DNA of 64,000 nucleotides from contig VXSP01000013.1 in the NCBI GenBank assembly GCA_009837885.1, positions 1-64,000 of the forward strand, written 5' to 3'. The notes beneath the pieces were generated by a model, which was given only the letters and a program-made list of their open reading frames with translations, was not told the origin of the DNA and ran no database searches. The translations under genes and the position numbers were made by a program. Below are positions 24,860-33,972 of the stretch, piece after piece. How positions within the stretch are numbered: position 1 is the first letter of the stretch; each line of letters opens with the position of its first letter. This DNA is from Holophagales bacterium (GTDB lineage Bacteria; Acidobacteriota; Thermoanaerobaculia; Multivoradales; Multivoraceae).

Positions 24860-24902
24860 GCCGCCTTCGGCGGCAGCCGGCGGGGACGCCGGCGCACCCA
24901 GT
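24860..24902 (+). repeat. Dispersed palindromic repeat, copy 2 (full length)
   Basis: Module 1 GCCGCCTTCGGCGGC (stem with TTCG loop) directly followed by module 2 GCCGGCGGGGACGCCGGC and the tail GCACCCAGT. It lies between two SDR genes on the same strand. Confidence 0.88.
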
Positions 24903-24917
24903 GGCGGGGACCCAGCT

Positions 24918-25697
24918 TCAGGCGGGGGGATCGAAGCGGCCGTCGATCGCGGTCCAGCCGCCGTCGACGAAGAGGACGGCGCCGGTCATGTAACTCGATG
25001 CATCGGACACCAGAAACGCGGCCGCGTTGCCGATCTCGTCCGGCCTTCCCCACCGGCCTAGCGCGGTCTTGCCGGCGTAGGCCCGGTTCCACTCCTCGTT
25101 CTGCTGAATCGGCTTCGTCAGGGGCGTGTCGACGACTCCCGGCGCCAGCGCGTTGACCCGCACGCCGTCACCGCCGAGCTCGGCCGCGGCCGTGCGGGCA
25201 AGCTGGACGATGCCGGCCTTGGTCGCGGCGTAGACGCCCTGCCCCGGCTCGACAACCTGGGAGCGGATCGAGGAAAGCAGCACGATGCTGCCGCCGCCCC
25301 TCGAGGCCAGGAGCCCTCCCGCGGCCTGCAACACGCACATCGCGCCGCGGAGGTTGAGCGTGACGACGCGATCGAACTCATCCGGCTGGTAGTCGAGCAG
25401 GCGCTTGCGCACATTGACTCCGGGAGTCGCCACGACGCCGCGCAGGTCTTCCAGAGCCCCGAGCGCCGACTTCATCGCCTCCGGATCGAGAATGTCGAGC
25501 TCGGCCGCTTCAGCCTGGCCTCCGGCGGCCACGATCCGGTCGGCGGTCGCTTGGGCGGCGATCAGGTTCACGTCGAAGCAGGCGACCCGAGCTCCCTGGC
25601 GGGCGCAGGCCTCGGCCGCTCCCTCGCCGATGCCGGAGCCGGCGCCGATCACGGCGACCGAGCAGCCGTCGAGACGGAACGGGTTCGGTGACGCCAT
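24918..25697 (-). CDS. SDR-family oxidoreductase
   Basis: 259 residues from ATG at 25697 (the track takes the GTG just before it). Cofactor loop IGAGSGIGEGAA, Asp at the end of strand 2 (ACFDVNL) suggesting NAD preference, catalytic Ser in IVLLSSIRSQV, Tyr/Lys in YAATKAG, and the C-terminus SSYMTGAVLFVDGGW. The usual NNAG motif is changed to VATPGVNV, which loses the structural Asn. Probably oxidises a hydroxy compound; substrate unknown. It starts 10 bp after the stop of the P1 peptidase gene, so the two are co-transcribed. Confidence 0.88.
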   Translation of the reverse strand: MASPNPFRLDGCSVAVIGAGSGIGEGAAEACARQGARVACFDVNLIAAQATADRIVAAGGQAEAAELDILDPEAMKSALGALEDLRGVVATPGVNVRKRLLDYQPDEFDRVVTLNLRGAMCVLQAAGGLLASRGGGSIVLLSSIRSQVVEPGQGVYAATKAGIVQLARTAAAELGGDGVRVNALAPGVVDTPLTKPIQQNEEWNRAYAGKTALGRWGRPDEIGNAAAFLVSDASSYMTGAVLFVDGGWTAIDGRFDPPA

Positions 25698-25707
25698 CAC
25701 GCGCAGT

Positions 25708-26793
25708 TCAGGGCAGGTCGCGGACGGCGAGGATGCCGGGGAGCGACTCCGCGTGCCGCACGCTGTTGAGCACCGCGTCGGCGAGCGCTTCGGCGGCGAG
25801 CGCGCCGATGCGGCTGACGTCCGCCGGTCCTTCGAGGACGCCGGTAGCGACCGCGAACACCGTGTCGCCGTCGCCCGGCGTGTGCGAGGGGACGATCGAG
25901 CGGGCGAGTCCGTCGTGGGCCATCTGCGCCACGCGGGTCGCCTCGGCCTGGTTCAGGGTCGCGTTCGTCGCGACGACGGCGATCGTCGTGTTCTCCCGGT
26001 TCTCCGCCTCCCGCCGGCTGGCGCGGCGATCGCGGCCGAGGCCGCTCCGCAGCAGCTTGCGGGCATCCAGCAGTTCGTCGTTCGGGCCACGTACGCCCGC
26101 CACCACCTGGCCGGTGGCCGGATCGATCACGTCGCCCACCGCGTTGACCGCGACCAGCGCCGCGACCACCAGGCCCGCCGAGGGGCCCTGCTCCAGCTTG
26201 ATCGAGGCACTCCCGAGGCCGCCCTTCATCCGCGATCCGCGGCCGCCCATCTTTCCCACCGTGGCCCCGGCGCCGGCGCCCACGTTGCCCTGGGCCACGG
26301 GACCCGTGCCGGCCGCCGCCGCGGCCCGGTAGCCGCAGTCGGCGTCCGGCCGTGGCTTGCTTGCGCCGCCCATGCCCAGGTCCATGAGAGAAGCGGCGAC
26401 GACGATCGGCACTACCCCGGCGCCGACCCGGTAGCCGACGTCCTGCTCCTCGAGGTAACGCATCACGCCCCCCGACGCGTCGAGACCATAGGCGCTGCCA
26501 CCGGTGAGTACCACCGCGTGGATCTCCTGGATCATGTTGTGAGGACTCAGCAGGGCCGTCTCGCGGGTCGCGGGCGCGCCGCCCCGGACGTCGACCGCGC
26601 CGACCGCGCCATCCAACGCGAGCACCACGGTGCAGCCGGTGGGCCGCTCTTCGTAGGTGAACTGGCCGACCCGCAGCCCCTCGACCGCCGTCAGGCCCGG
26701 GTCGCCCGCGGGGTCTTCAGCCAAGCCTGGGCTCCAGGCGCCCAGAGCCAGCACTACGAGAGCCGCGAGCCGCAATCCACATCGCCAGAACAT
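25708..26793 (-). CDS. P1 (DmpA/S58) family peptidase, exported
   Basis: 361 residues with a signal peptide (LAALVVLALGAWSPGLA/E). The family is made as a precursor that cuts itself before a Ser/Thr, which becomes the N-terminal nucleophile. The matching segment is NRENTTIAVVATNATLNQ. Other signatures: LTGGSAYGLDASGGVMRYLEE, NVGAGAGATVGK and the C-terminal GDGDTVFAVATG. Characterised members are D- or beta-aminopeptidases. It precedes an SDR gene and is divergent from the M20 peptidase gene (61 bp), where both promoters should lie. Confidence 0.92.
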   Translation of the reverse strand: MFWRCGLRLAALVVLALGAWSPGLAEDPAGDPGLTAVEGLRVGQFTYEERPTGCTVVLALDGAVGAVDVRGGAPATRETALLSPHNMIQEIHAVVLTGGSAYGLDASGGVMRYLEEQDVGYRVGAGVVPIVVAASLMDLGMGGASKPRPDADCGYRAAAAAGTGPVAQGNVGAGAGATVGKMGGRGSRMKGGLGSASIKLEQGPSAGLVVAALVAVNAVGDVIDPATGQVVAGVRGPNDELLDARKLLRSGLGRDRRASRREAENRENTTIAVVATNATLNQAEATRVAQMAHDGLARSIVPSHTPGDGDTVFAVATGVLEGPADVSRIGALAAEALADAVLNSVRHAESLPGILAVRDLP

Positions 26794-26854
26794 AGTAGTG
26801 TGGCCAGAATACTACCGGCCCCAGAACGTAGACACCGGCGACACCCATCGCTCC

Positions 26855-28171
26855 ATGACCTCCTCCGGCAGCGGCCTCGCCAGCCTGCGCGACGACCTCC
26901 TGGACCGCGTCCTCTCCGAGGCCGCGGTGTGCGGCGAAGAGGCCGCAACATTCGCGGCGGAGTTGATTCGCATTCCGACCGTCAACCCTCCCGGCGACGC
27001 CTACCGGGAATGCGCCGAGCTCCTCGGCGTCCGGCTCGAGGCCGACGGCTTCGAGACCGAGTACCTGCAGGGACCAGGCGACGACCCGCAACGTCCGAAG
27101 ATCAACGTCCTGGGCAGGCGACGCGGTCGCGCGGCGAGGCCGGCACTCCACCTGAACGGTCACATCGACGTCGTGCCGCCGGGCGAGGGCTGGACCGTCG
27201 ACCCGTTCGGCGGGGAGATCCGCGACGGCTACCTTTACGGTCGCGGCGCGGCCGACATGAAGGCCGGACTCGCCGCAGCCGTCTTCGCCGCCGAGGCGGT
27301 GCGGCGCACCGGCATCGGACTGCGCGGCACGGTTGAGATCAGCGGCACGGTAGACGAGGAGAGCGGCGGGCTGGCGGGCGTCGCACACCTCGCCGCGACC
27401 GGCCGGGTCACCAGCCGCACAACGGACTACGTGATCATCCCCGAGCCTTTCAGTCCCAACCGGATCTGCATCGGCCATCGGGGCGTGCTCTGGTTTCGCA
27501 TTGTCGCCCGCGGCCGCATCGCCCATGGCTCGATGCCGTTCCTCGGCACCTCCGCGATCGACGCGGCGGCCGACGTAGCCCTGGGCCTCCAGGACGCGAT
27601 CGGCGACCTGGTCACCGAGCTGCCCGTCGTGCCGGAGGGCGCCCGCCGGCCCACCATCAACGTGAACTCGATCGCGGGCGGCCAGGTGATCGAGGGGCTC
27701 GACTCCTCGGCGGCGCTCGACGGTCACGGCCAGGGGCTGCCGTCGCCCTGCGTCGCCGACCAGTGCGAGCTCGTCGTCGACCGGCGCTACCTGCTCGAGG
27801 AGGGGCCGGACGCCGTGCGCGCCGAAGTCCGAGAGGTGCTGGACGCGGTCGAGGCCAGGCGCCCGGGCATTCAGTTCGAGGTCGAGGAGTTGCTGAGCGT
27901 CCTGCCGACCCACACGCCGAGCGACTGCGCCCTGGTCGAATCGCTCGCCCGCGCCATCGAGACGACGACCGGCACGGCCGCCGACCTCGTGGCGAGCCCC
28001 GGCACCTACGATCACAAGCACTTCCAGCGCATCGGCGGCATCGGCCAGTGCGTCGCCTACGGACCGGGCGAACTGGAACAGGCCCACCAGCCCGACGAAC
28101 GCTGCCTGCTCTCCGACATCACCAGGTCGACACAGGTGATGGCGCTCGCAATTGTCGATCTCCTGAGTTGA
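26855..28171 (+). CDS. M20-family metallo-deacylase (ArgE/DapE/ACY1 type)
   Basis: 438 residues from ATG at 26855; upstream residues in the track are shadow. Di-zinc site residues: His in LNGHIDVVPP, bridging Asp in YGRGAADMKAGL, catalytic Glu pair in TVDEESGGL, Glu in IIPEPFSP and the final His in GTYDHKHFQ. The dimerisation domain sits in the middle (about 190-300). The family hydrolyses N-acyl amino acids or succinyl-diaminopimelate; which of these cannot be decided here. A possible physiological link exists with the divergent P1 aminopeptidase, both acting on peptides or amino-acid conjugates. Confidence 0.9.
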   Translation: MTSSGSGLASLRDDLLDRVLSEAAVCGEEAATFAAELIRIPTVNPPGDAYRECAELLGVRLEADGFETEYLQGPGDDPQRPKINVLGRRRGRAARPALHLNGHIDVVPPGEGWTVDPFGGEIRDGYLYGRGAADMKAGLAAAVFAAEAVRRTGIGLRGTVEISGTVDEESGGLAGVAHLAATGRVTSRTTDYVIIPEPFSPNRICIGHRGVLWFRIVARGRIAHGSMPFLGTSAIDAAADVALGLQDAIGDLVTELPVVPEGARRPTINVNSIAGGQVIEGLDSSAALDGHGQGLPSPCVADQCELVVDRRYLLEEGPDAVRAEVREVLDAVEARRPGIQFEVEELLSVLPTHTPSDCALVESLARAIETTTGTAADLVASPGTYDHKHFQRIGGIGQCVAYGPGELEQAHQPDERCLLSDITRSTQVMALAIVDLLS

Positions 28172-28173
28172 GC

Positions 28174-28200
28174 ACTGGGTGCGCCGGCGTCCCCGCCGGC
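28174..28200 (-). repeat. Dispersed palindromic repeat, copy 3
   Basis: Module 2 plus tail in reverse orientation (ACTGGGTGCGCC then GGCGTCCCCGCCGGC), starting 3 bases after the M20 peptidase stop. The remaining 28201-28353 shows no further gene; it must hold the promoter of the aminotransferase. Confidence 0.85.
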
Positions 28201-28353
28201 ATTCCGGGCGATGCCGCGTAGCGGCGAGCCCGAGTCTCGCCCGGACGAGTCTCCAGACTGCTAGTGTTCCGTCCCACGCCGCCGCGCCCACGCGCGGCCG
28301 CAACAGCGTAACTACTTGAACGGCCCCGAGGCGGGCCGCGAGGAACTGCAACC

Positions 28354-29736
28354 ATGACCGTGGCACTTGACGTCGCGACCCCTTCCCGATCCCGCTCTCT
28401 GGAGCTGCCGCCGTGCAGCCACCAGCCGGAGCCCTACCTGGGACCAGGCCGCGAGAAGATCCTGGAACTGCGCCGGCAGCACGTGAACCCGGCCCTGTTC
28501 ACCCTTTACAGCGAACCCGTGATGCTGGTCGAGGGCCACCGGCAGTACGTCTGGGACGAGACCGGCCGCCGCTATCTCGATCTGTTCGCGGGAATCTGCA
28601 CCGTCGCCTGCGGCCATTCCCACCCGAAGATCGTCGCCGCCGTCCAGAAGCAGATGGCGTTGCTGGCGCACGGATCGACCGCCTTCCTGCACCCGAACAT
28701 GCCGCGCTTCGCCGAGGCGTTGCTGGCCAAGCTGCCGCCGAGTCTGGACCGGATCTACTTCGTGAACAGCGGCAGCGAGGCGAACGATCTGGCGATCCAG
28801 ATGGCCCGGCTTCACACCGGCCACACCGACGTCATCGGCATCCGCAACGCCTACCACGGCGGCAGCGCGCCGACCGGGGCGCTGACCGGGATCCACACGT
28901 GGAAGTCCGGCGTCCAGCGCGGCGGACCGGTGCACCACGCGCTCAACCCGGACCCCTACCGCAATCCGTTCTCCGGCACGCCCGAGCAGATCGCCAGCCG
29001 TTCCGCGGAGGACGTGGCCGAACTGATCCGCTACTCCACCCCGGGCCAGGTGGCCGCCTTCATCTCGGAGCCGATCCAGGGCGCCGGCGGCGTGACGATG
29101 GGCGCGCCGAACTACCTCCCCGAGGTTTACGAGATCGTGCGCGCGCACGGCGGCGTCTGCATCGCCGACGAAGTACAGACCGGCTTCGGCCGGACCGGCG
29201 ACAACTTCTGGGGCTTCGAGCGCTCCGGCGTCGTCCCCGAGATCGTCACGATGGCGAAGGGCATCGGCAACGGCCTGCCGCTGGCGGCCGTCGCCACCAC
29301 GTCGGAGATCGCCGCCGCCCTGGCGCAGAGACTCCACATCAACACGTTCGGCGGCAATCCGCTGGTGTCCGCGGCCGGCCTGGCTGTGCTGGAGGTCCTC
29401 GAGGAAGAGGGCCTGCAGCAGAACGCCAAGGTGCAGGGCAACCGACTCCTCGAGGGTCTCCGGGCCCTGGCCGAGCGTCACGAAGGAATCGGCAATGTCC
29501 GCGGCCAGGGACTCATGATCGGCGTCGAACTGGTCGCCGACCGGGAAGCCAGGACGCCGGGAACCGCACTGACCGGCCGCGTGCTCGACGAACTCAAGGA
29601 CCTCGGCGCCCTCGTCGGCAAGGGCGGGCTCTACGGCAACGTGCTCCGGATCAAGCCGCCTCTGGTGCTGACCGACGCCGACGTCGAGTTCGCGCTGGCG
29701 GCCATGGATGAGGCGTTGGCGCGGGCGGCACAGTAG
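28354..29736 (+). CDS. Class III aminotransferase (AGXT2-like)
   Basis: 460 residues. PLP-binding residues: SGSEANDLAIQMARL (phosphate), NAYHGGSAPTG (aromatic stacking), the Asp in CIADEVQTGFGRTG and the Schiff-base Lys in MAKGIGNGLPLAAV. The N-terminal part (YVWDETGRRYLDLFAGICTV) and the motif HINTFGGNPLVSAAGLAVLE match alanine-glyoxylate/beta-alanine-pyruvate type enzymes. It transfers an amino group, probably with glyoxylate or pyruvate as acceptor. Glyoxylate-consuming malate synthase lies elsewhere in the window, but no operon link exists. It converges on the thiolase gene across a repeat-rich gap. Confidence 0.91.
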   Translation: MTVALDVATPSRSRSLELPPCSHQPEPYLGPGREKILELRRQHVNPALFTLYSEPVMLVEGHRQYVWDETGRRYLDLFAGICTVACGHSHPKIVAAVQKQMALLAHGSTAFLHPNMPRFAEALLAKLPPSLDRIYFVNSGSEANDLAIQMARLHTGHTDVIGIRNAYHGGSAPTGALTGIHTWKSGVQRGGPVHHALNPDPYRNPFSGTPEQIASRSAEDVAELIRYSTPGQVAAFISEPIQGAGGVTMGAPNYLPEVYEIVRAHGGVCIADEVQTGFGRTGDNFWGFERSGVVPEIVTMAKGIGNGLPLAAVATTSEIAAALAQRLHINTFGGNPLVSAAGLAVLEVLEEEGLQQNAKVQGNRLLEGLRALAERHEGIGNVRGQGLMIGVELVADREARTPGTALTGRVLDELKDLGALVGKGGLYGNVLRIKPPLVLTDADVEFALAAMDEALARAAQ

Positions 29737-29764
29737 CGTCGCCGCTTCGCGGCGCAGTCCATAG

Positions 29765-29817
29765 GCCGCCTTCGGCGGCGGCCGGCGGGGACGCCGGCGC
29801 ACCCGGTGTGCGGCGTC
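29765..29817 (+). repeat. Dispersed palindromic repeat, copy 4a (full length)
   Basis: Module 1 GCCGCCTTCGGCGGC, module 2 GCCGGCGGGGACGCCGGC, tail GCACCCGGTGTGCGGCGTC. It is preceded by a further short hairpin GCCGCTTCGCGGC at 29741-29753. It forms an inverted pair with copy 4b. Confidence 0.88.
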
Positions 29818-29830
29818 GGCGGAGTTACAG

Positions 29831-29857
29831 ACTGGGTGCGCCGGCGTCCTCGCCGGC
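29831..29857 (-). repeat. Dispersed palindromic repeat, copy 4b (inverted partner of 4a)
   Basis: ACTGGGTGCGCC then GGCGTCCTCGCCGGC, opposite orientation to copy 4a, 23 bp from the end of its tail. Between convergent aminotransferase and thiolase genes; a hairpin formed by the pair could stop transcription from both sides. Confidence 0.88.
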
Positions 29858-29934
29858 TTTCGGACGGCGCCGCGAAGCGGTGACGGCCGAACTCGACGCG
29901 CGAGGCCGAAGGCCTCACCTTGGTCTCCCGCGGC

Positions 29935-31110
29935 CTACAAACCAACGACCGAGACGAAGCTGACGCAGCGGCCCGGGGCGCCGCCGAGGTTGTGGGTCAG
30001 GCCGACCTTGGGATCGGCGATCTGACGCTCACCGGCCTCGCCGCGGAGCTGGAGCCACATCTCGTACATCATCCGCAGACCGGAGGCGCCGATCGGATGG
30101 CCGAAGCTCTTCAGGCCGCCGTCCGGGTTGACCGGCTGGTCGCCGTCGAGATCGAAACGGCCGTCCATCGTGTCCTTCCAGGCCTGGCCGCGCGGCGAGA
30201 ACCCGAGGTCCTCCATCAGGACCAGCTCGGTCGGCGTGAAGCAGTCGTGGACTTCCGCCATGCTGATCTGCTCGCGCGGATCCTCGATGCCGGCCTGCAC
30301 GTAGGCGTCTCTGGCGCTCTCGACGACCTCGGGGAAGGTCGTGAAGTCGTAGTCCTGGCGCTTGGCGCCCTCGGAGGGACCGGCCACGAACGACAGCGCC
30401 TTGATGAAGATCGGGTTGTCGTTGTACTTGTGGGCGTCCTCGGCGCGGCAGATGACCGCCGCGGCGGAGCCGTCGGAGACGCCCGAGCAGTCCATGATGC
30501 CGAGCATGCCGGCGACCTTGGGAGAGGCGTTGATCTTCTCGACCGGCACCTCGCGCTGGAACTGCGCCTTCTCGTTGCGGGCGCCGTTGTAGTGGTTCTT
30601 GTAGGCGATCTTGGTGAGCACGTCGCGCATCGTCTCGAGATCGACGCCGTACTTCTCGGCGTACGCGGGCGCCAGCAGGGAGAAGTTCGCCGGCGCGGTC
30701 ATGCCGGACTCGGTGCCGTCGCCCGGAGGGGCGCTGCCGGTCAGACCGGAGAACCCGGAGTCCTTCAGCTTCTCGACGCCGACCGCCATGACCAGATCGT
30801 AGGCGCCGGACGCCACCGCATAGGCGGCGTTGCGGATCGCCTCGCTGCCGGTGGCGCACATGTTCTCGAGGCGGGTGACCGGCTTGTACTGGATCTTCAG
30901 GGGCTCGGAGAGCGTGAGACCGGAGATGCCGCTGCCGGTGGTGCCGAGCCAGTAGGCGTCGACGTTGTCCGGCTCGATCCCGGCGGAGCCGTAGGCCTCC
31001 TGCACGGCATCGACCAGCAGATCGCTGGCGCTGCGATTCCAGTGTTCTCCGAACTTGGTGCAGCCCATGCCGACGATGGCTACGCGATCACAGATTCCCT
31101 TGCTGGCCAT
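29935..31110 (-). CDS. Thiolase-family acetyl-CoA C-acyltransferase (SCP-x-like)
   Basis: 391 residues with GGAGA just upstream of the ATG. Thiolase fold: VAIVGMGCTKFGEH at the N-terminus, nucleophilic Cys in TRLENMCATGSEAIRNA, ISMAEVHDCFTPTEL, His in KSFGHPIGASGLRM and the second active-site Cys in LGGAPGRCVSFVSVVG. This branch (SCP-x thiolases) acts on branched or bulky acyl-CoAs and is often encoded beside DUF35 proteins, as here: the upstream gene ends 9 bp before it. It probably cleaves or forms a 3-oxoacyl-CoA in lipid or steroid-like catabolism; direction unknown. Confidence 0.92.
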   Translation of the reverse strand: MASKGICDRVAIVGMGCTKFGEHWNRSASDLLVDAVQEAYGSAGIEPDNVDAYWLGTTGSGISGLTLSEPLKIQYKPVTRLENMCATGSEAIRNAAYAVASGAYDLVMAVGVEKLKDSGFSGLTGSAPPGDGTESGMTAPANFSLLAPAYAEKYGVDLETMRDVLTKIAYKNHYNGARNEKAQFQREVPVEKINASPKVAGMLGIMDCSGVSDGSAAAVICRAEDAHKYNDNPIFIKALSFVAGPSEGAKRQDYDFTTFPEVVESARDAYVQAGIEDPREQISMAEVHDCFTPTELVLMEDLGFSPRGQAWKDTMDGRFDLDGDQPVNPDGGLKSFGHPIGASGLRMMYEMWLQLRGEAGERQIADPKVGLTHNLGGAPGRCVSFVSVVGL

Positions 31111-31119
31111 AGGTTCTCC

Positions 31120-32517
31120 TCAGCGCTTCGGACGCGCCTTCCAGAAGTAGTTGTGGACGCCGCCCGCAGTGTACAGGCGGCGGAACGTCATTTCCAACTC
31201 GTCGCCGATGCCCACGTTGTCCGGATCGACGTCGGTGAGCTGGCAGAGCATCCTGCCGCCCTTGTCGAAATCGACCACCGCGCCGATGACCGGCGGCTGC
31301 AGCGAGTAGGCGAGCCGATCCAGGGTGTACGTGCTGATCCGGCATTCGCCGTCGGCGTAGGGCTCGACCGTCGAATCGTCGACCGCCTGGCAGACAACGC
31401 ACACGCGCTGGGGCGGCAGATTCGTGTTGCCGCAGCGGTTGCAGCGGGAGCCCAGGAAACCGAACTTCCAGCGCTCGGCGCGCTGCATCGGCGGCGCCGC
31501 GGGCCGATCCGGATCCGGGCGGCGCGGCGGCTCGAACGGCAGCACCTCGCGCCACTTGAGGTAGGTCGTGTAGGCCAGGTCGTTGCGCTTGGACTCGACC
31601 CAGGAGGCCACGGAGTGCTTCGGACGGCCGGCGTCGATCGCGTCGGTGACCTCGAACACGGCCACGTCGACGCCGTCGGCGACCACCGCAACCGCGATCC
31701 GGTCGCCCGCCGACGCGCCGTCGAGAGCGCTCGCCAGCACCAGACCGGCGTGAGCGGAGCCGGCTCGGCCAACGGTGCCGGCCAGTCCATCCAGAATCTG
31801 CTCGGGCGCGACGCCCGCGGGCCGGAGGAAGCCGCGGAAGACGCGGGCGTTCGTGCCGTCCAGCACGACCTTCGAAAGATCGGAGGCGGAAACGCCGGCA
31901 TCGGCCAGGGCGCGGCCGAACGTCTCGACCAGGAGCGGCGTGTACACGTCGGCACCGAAACGCTCCTCCCACTGCTTGGCGAAGGGCATTCCCGGGCTCT
32001 TCCAGACGTCGAGCACCTCTTCGGTGCACGAAGCGCGGCCGATCAGCCGCGCGACCGGTTCCGAACCGTTGCCGCTGAGGACGAAGGCCGCCGCCGCATC
32101 GCCGCCGCCGGACTCGCGAGGACCGCTCGGAGCGCCGACGACCACATCGCTGGCCGCCACCAGGACCGTACGGCCCGCCGACGCCATGTCGATGCCGGCC
32201 AGAAGCGCCGAGAGACCGGACCGGGTCGAGCCGCCCAGGTCCAGCGCGGTGACCGACTTGGGCAGGTTCGTCGCCGCCTGCAGGGTCGCGGCGTTCAGCT
32301 TCTCGGAGTAGGGGGCGCTGGTCGACGCGAAGGCCACCGTGTCGACCGCGGCGCCTTCCGGCAGTTCGCGGAGCGCCTCGCGCGACGCCTCGACCGCCAT
32401 CGAGGCGGAGTCTTCGTCATAGCTGGCGGCAGCGCGCTCACCGCGGCCGGCGCCGATGGCGGACCGCTGAATCCGGTTGAAGGGTACGTAGCTGCCGTAG
32501 CGGACGATTCCGGACAT
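31120..32517 (-). CDS. HMG-CoA-synthase-like domain fused to DUF35 OB-fold/zinc ribbon
   Basis: 465 residues. Residues 1-290 have the HMGS/KAS III thiolase-like fold (VRYGSYVPFNRIQRSAIG, DTVAFASTSAPYSEK, ALDLGGSTRSGLSALLAG). The catalytic Cys of that family (A-C-x-x-G in archaeal HMGS) is replaced by Thr in GSTRSG, and the expected His motif is absent, so this half is probably not a working synthase. Residues about 335-465 are DUF35: zinc ribbon RCNRCGNTNLPPQRVCVVC and an OB-fold. In archaea a separate DUF35 protein bridges thiolase and HMGS; here it is fused to the HMGS-like part and sits 9 bp upstream of a thiolase gene. Confidence 0.87.
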   Translation of the reverse strand: MSGIVRYGSYVPFNRIQRSAIGAGRGERAAASYDEDSASMAVEASREALRELPEGAAVDTVAFASTSAPYSEKLNAATLQAATNLPKSVTALDLGGSTRSGLSALLAGIDMASAGRTVLVAASDVVVGAPSGPRESGGGDAAAAFVLSGNGSEPVARLIGRASCTEEVLDVWKSPGMPFAKQWEERFGADVYTPLLVETFGRALADAGVSASDLSKVVLDGTNARVFRGFLRPAGVAPEQILDGLAGTVGRAGSAHAGLVLASALDGASAGDRIAVAVVADGVDVAVFEVTDAIDAGRPKHSVASWVESKRNDLAYTTYLKWREVLPFEPPRRPDPDRPAAPPMQRAERWKFGFLGSRCNRCGNTNLPPQRVCVVCQAVDDSTVEPYADGECRISTYTLDRLAYSLQPPVIGAVVDFDKGGRMLCQLTDVDPDNVGIGDELEMTFRRLYTAGGVHNYFWKARPKR

Positions 32518-32613
32518 GGAAACGGGTCTCCTGGTTGGCGGGAAGCTCTTCTGCCGACCGTTCGGTAGGTTCAGTGGATCGAGTATAGCGATCCGTAACC
32601 GCGCGCCGAACCG

Positions 32614-33972
32614 TTACTGGTTCCGGTTCATCCGCTCGATCCGCTCCTGGAGCGCCTGCATCTCCTCCACTCGCTTCCGGGTGTACTCCTCCCAGTACTG
32701 CTCGAAGTCGACCGGCTTGCCGTCAACGACCTGGTAGATGCGGGTGAACTTCTGCACGTCGCCGGTCTCGCGGAACTGGATCGTGCCGGTGACTCCCGGC
32801 AGTTCCCGAATCGCCCGCATTCCCTTCAGAAAGTCGCTCGGGACGTTGATCACCTCGAGCTCGGCCAGGGCCCCGATCAGGACCCCCATCGAGTCGTAGC
32901 CCAGGCCGGCGTAGTAACTCGGCGTGTTCAGCGCGTCCTTCGCCGAGGCAAGAGCCTCCACCGCCGCTTCGGCTTCCGTCCTCGCGGCCGCCAGGCCCGG
33001 ATTGCCGAGGTCCATGCCCTGCAGCGCCGTCCTCGCGCGCTCGTCCTCCGCTACCGCCTCCTGGTAGGCGGTCCAGGCGGCCGGATCCGTGAACTTCTCG
33101 CGGTAGTCGGCAACGAACGACGCCGTCGGCTCGTCCGGGCTGTCGACGTCGAACACCGGCGCCGTCATGTAGACGTCGTTTGCCGCGGGCCCGGCGGCCT
33201 CGAGCACCGCCTCGATCATCAGCGAGGAACTCGTCGCCAGCCGCTTGTCGCCACCCTCGAACCCAGCGAGACGAAGCGCCTGGATCGCCTCGGCGAGGGC
33301 GGCGCCCGAAGCCGCGACGTAGATGCCGTCCGCCTCGTAGCCGAGTGCCTCCTGCACCATCGCGTTCTGGTCGGAGGAGGGAGTGAAGGTCACCCTGCCC
33401 GCCAGCTCCGTTCCCCACACCTGCTCCACCGAGTCCGCCAGGGAGGTGCCGAAAGCCGAGTCCTCGACCACCAGGGCGAGCCGCTCGACGTTCACCCGGT
33501 CGCGGAGGAAGGTCGCCATCGTCGACGCCTCGATCTCGGCGCTCGGGAAGAGGCGGTAGAAGTACTCCGACGCGCCGCTCAGTTCGGGGCTCGACGCCGA
33601 AGGCGAGACGAGAACCCGCCCTGCGTCGTCCGCGACCGGCACCATGGCGAGGGCCTCGGCGCTCGTCGCGCCGCCGATCGCCGCCAGCGATGTCGAGAGA
33701 GCCGAGTCGAGCAGCGACGCGGCCTGCTGGGCGTCGCCCTCGGAGTCGATCACTTCGACGACGACGTTGTAGCCGAGTTCCTCGTCGCCTGACATCAACC
33801 GGTCCTGACGCAACTGGATCCCGTTCGCGATCTCTTCGCCGTAGATCCCGGCAGGGCCGGTCATCGGCAGGATGACCGAGAAGTTGACGGTCGGAACCTC
33901 GGGGCCACAGCCCGCCGTGAGCAGCAGGCAGAGCGCTCCCAACAGCACAAGAGTACGGGTACGGAAGTTCAT
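32614..33972 (-). CDS. ABC-type branched-chain amino-acid-like substrate-binding lipoprotein
   Basis: 452 residues from ATG at 33972, where the lipoprotein signal starts (LVLLGALCLLLTAGC, lipobox TAGC); the track ORF is longer. Periplasmic-binding protein type 1 fold (LivJ-like): VNFSVILPMTGPAGIYGEEIANGIQL, VIDSEGDAQQAASLLDSAL, RVLVSPSASSPELSG. An Ala/Glu-rich helical insertion of about 60 residues lies before LNTPSYYAGLGYDSMG, not usual for this family. No permease or ATPase genes lie beside it, so it is an orphan receptor or serves a transporter encoded elsewhere. It may equally feed a signalling protein. Confidence 0.88.
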   Translation of the reverse strand: MNFRTRTLVLLGALCLLLTAGCGPEVPTVNFSVILPMTGPAGIYGEEIANGIQLRQDRLMSGDEELGYNVVVEVIDSEGDAQQAASLLDSALSTSLAAIGGATSAEALAMVPVADDAGRVLVSPSASSPELSGASEYFYRLFPSAEIEASTMATFLRDRVNVERLALVVEDSAFGTSLADSVEQVWGTELAGRVTFTPSSDQNAMVQEALGYEADGIYVAASGAALAEAIQALRLAGFEGGDKRLATSSSLMIEAVLEAAGPAANDVYMTAPVFDVDSPDEPTASFVADYREKFTDPAAWTAYQEAVAEDERARTALQGMDLGNPGLAAARTEAEAAVEALASAKDALNTPSYYAGLGYDSMGVLIGALAELEVINVPSDFLKGMRAIRELPGVTGTIQFRETGDVQKFTRIYQVVDGKPVDFEQYWEEYTRKRVEEMQALQERIERMNRNQ

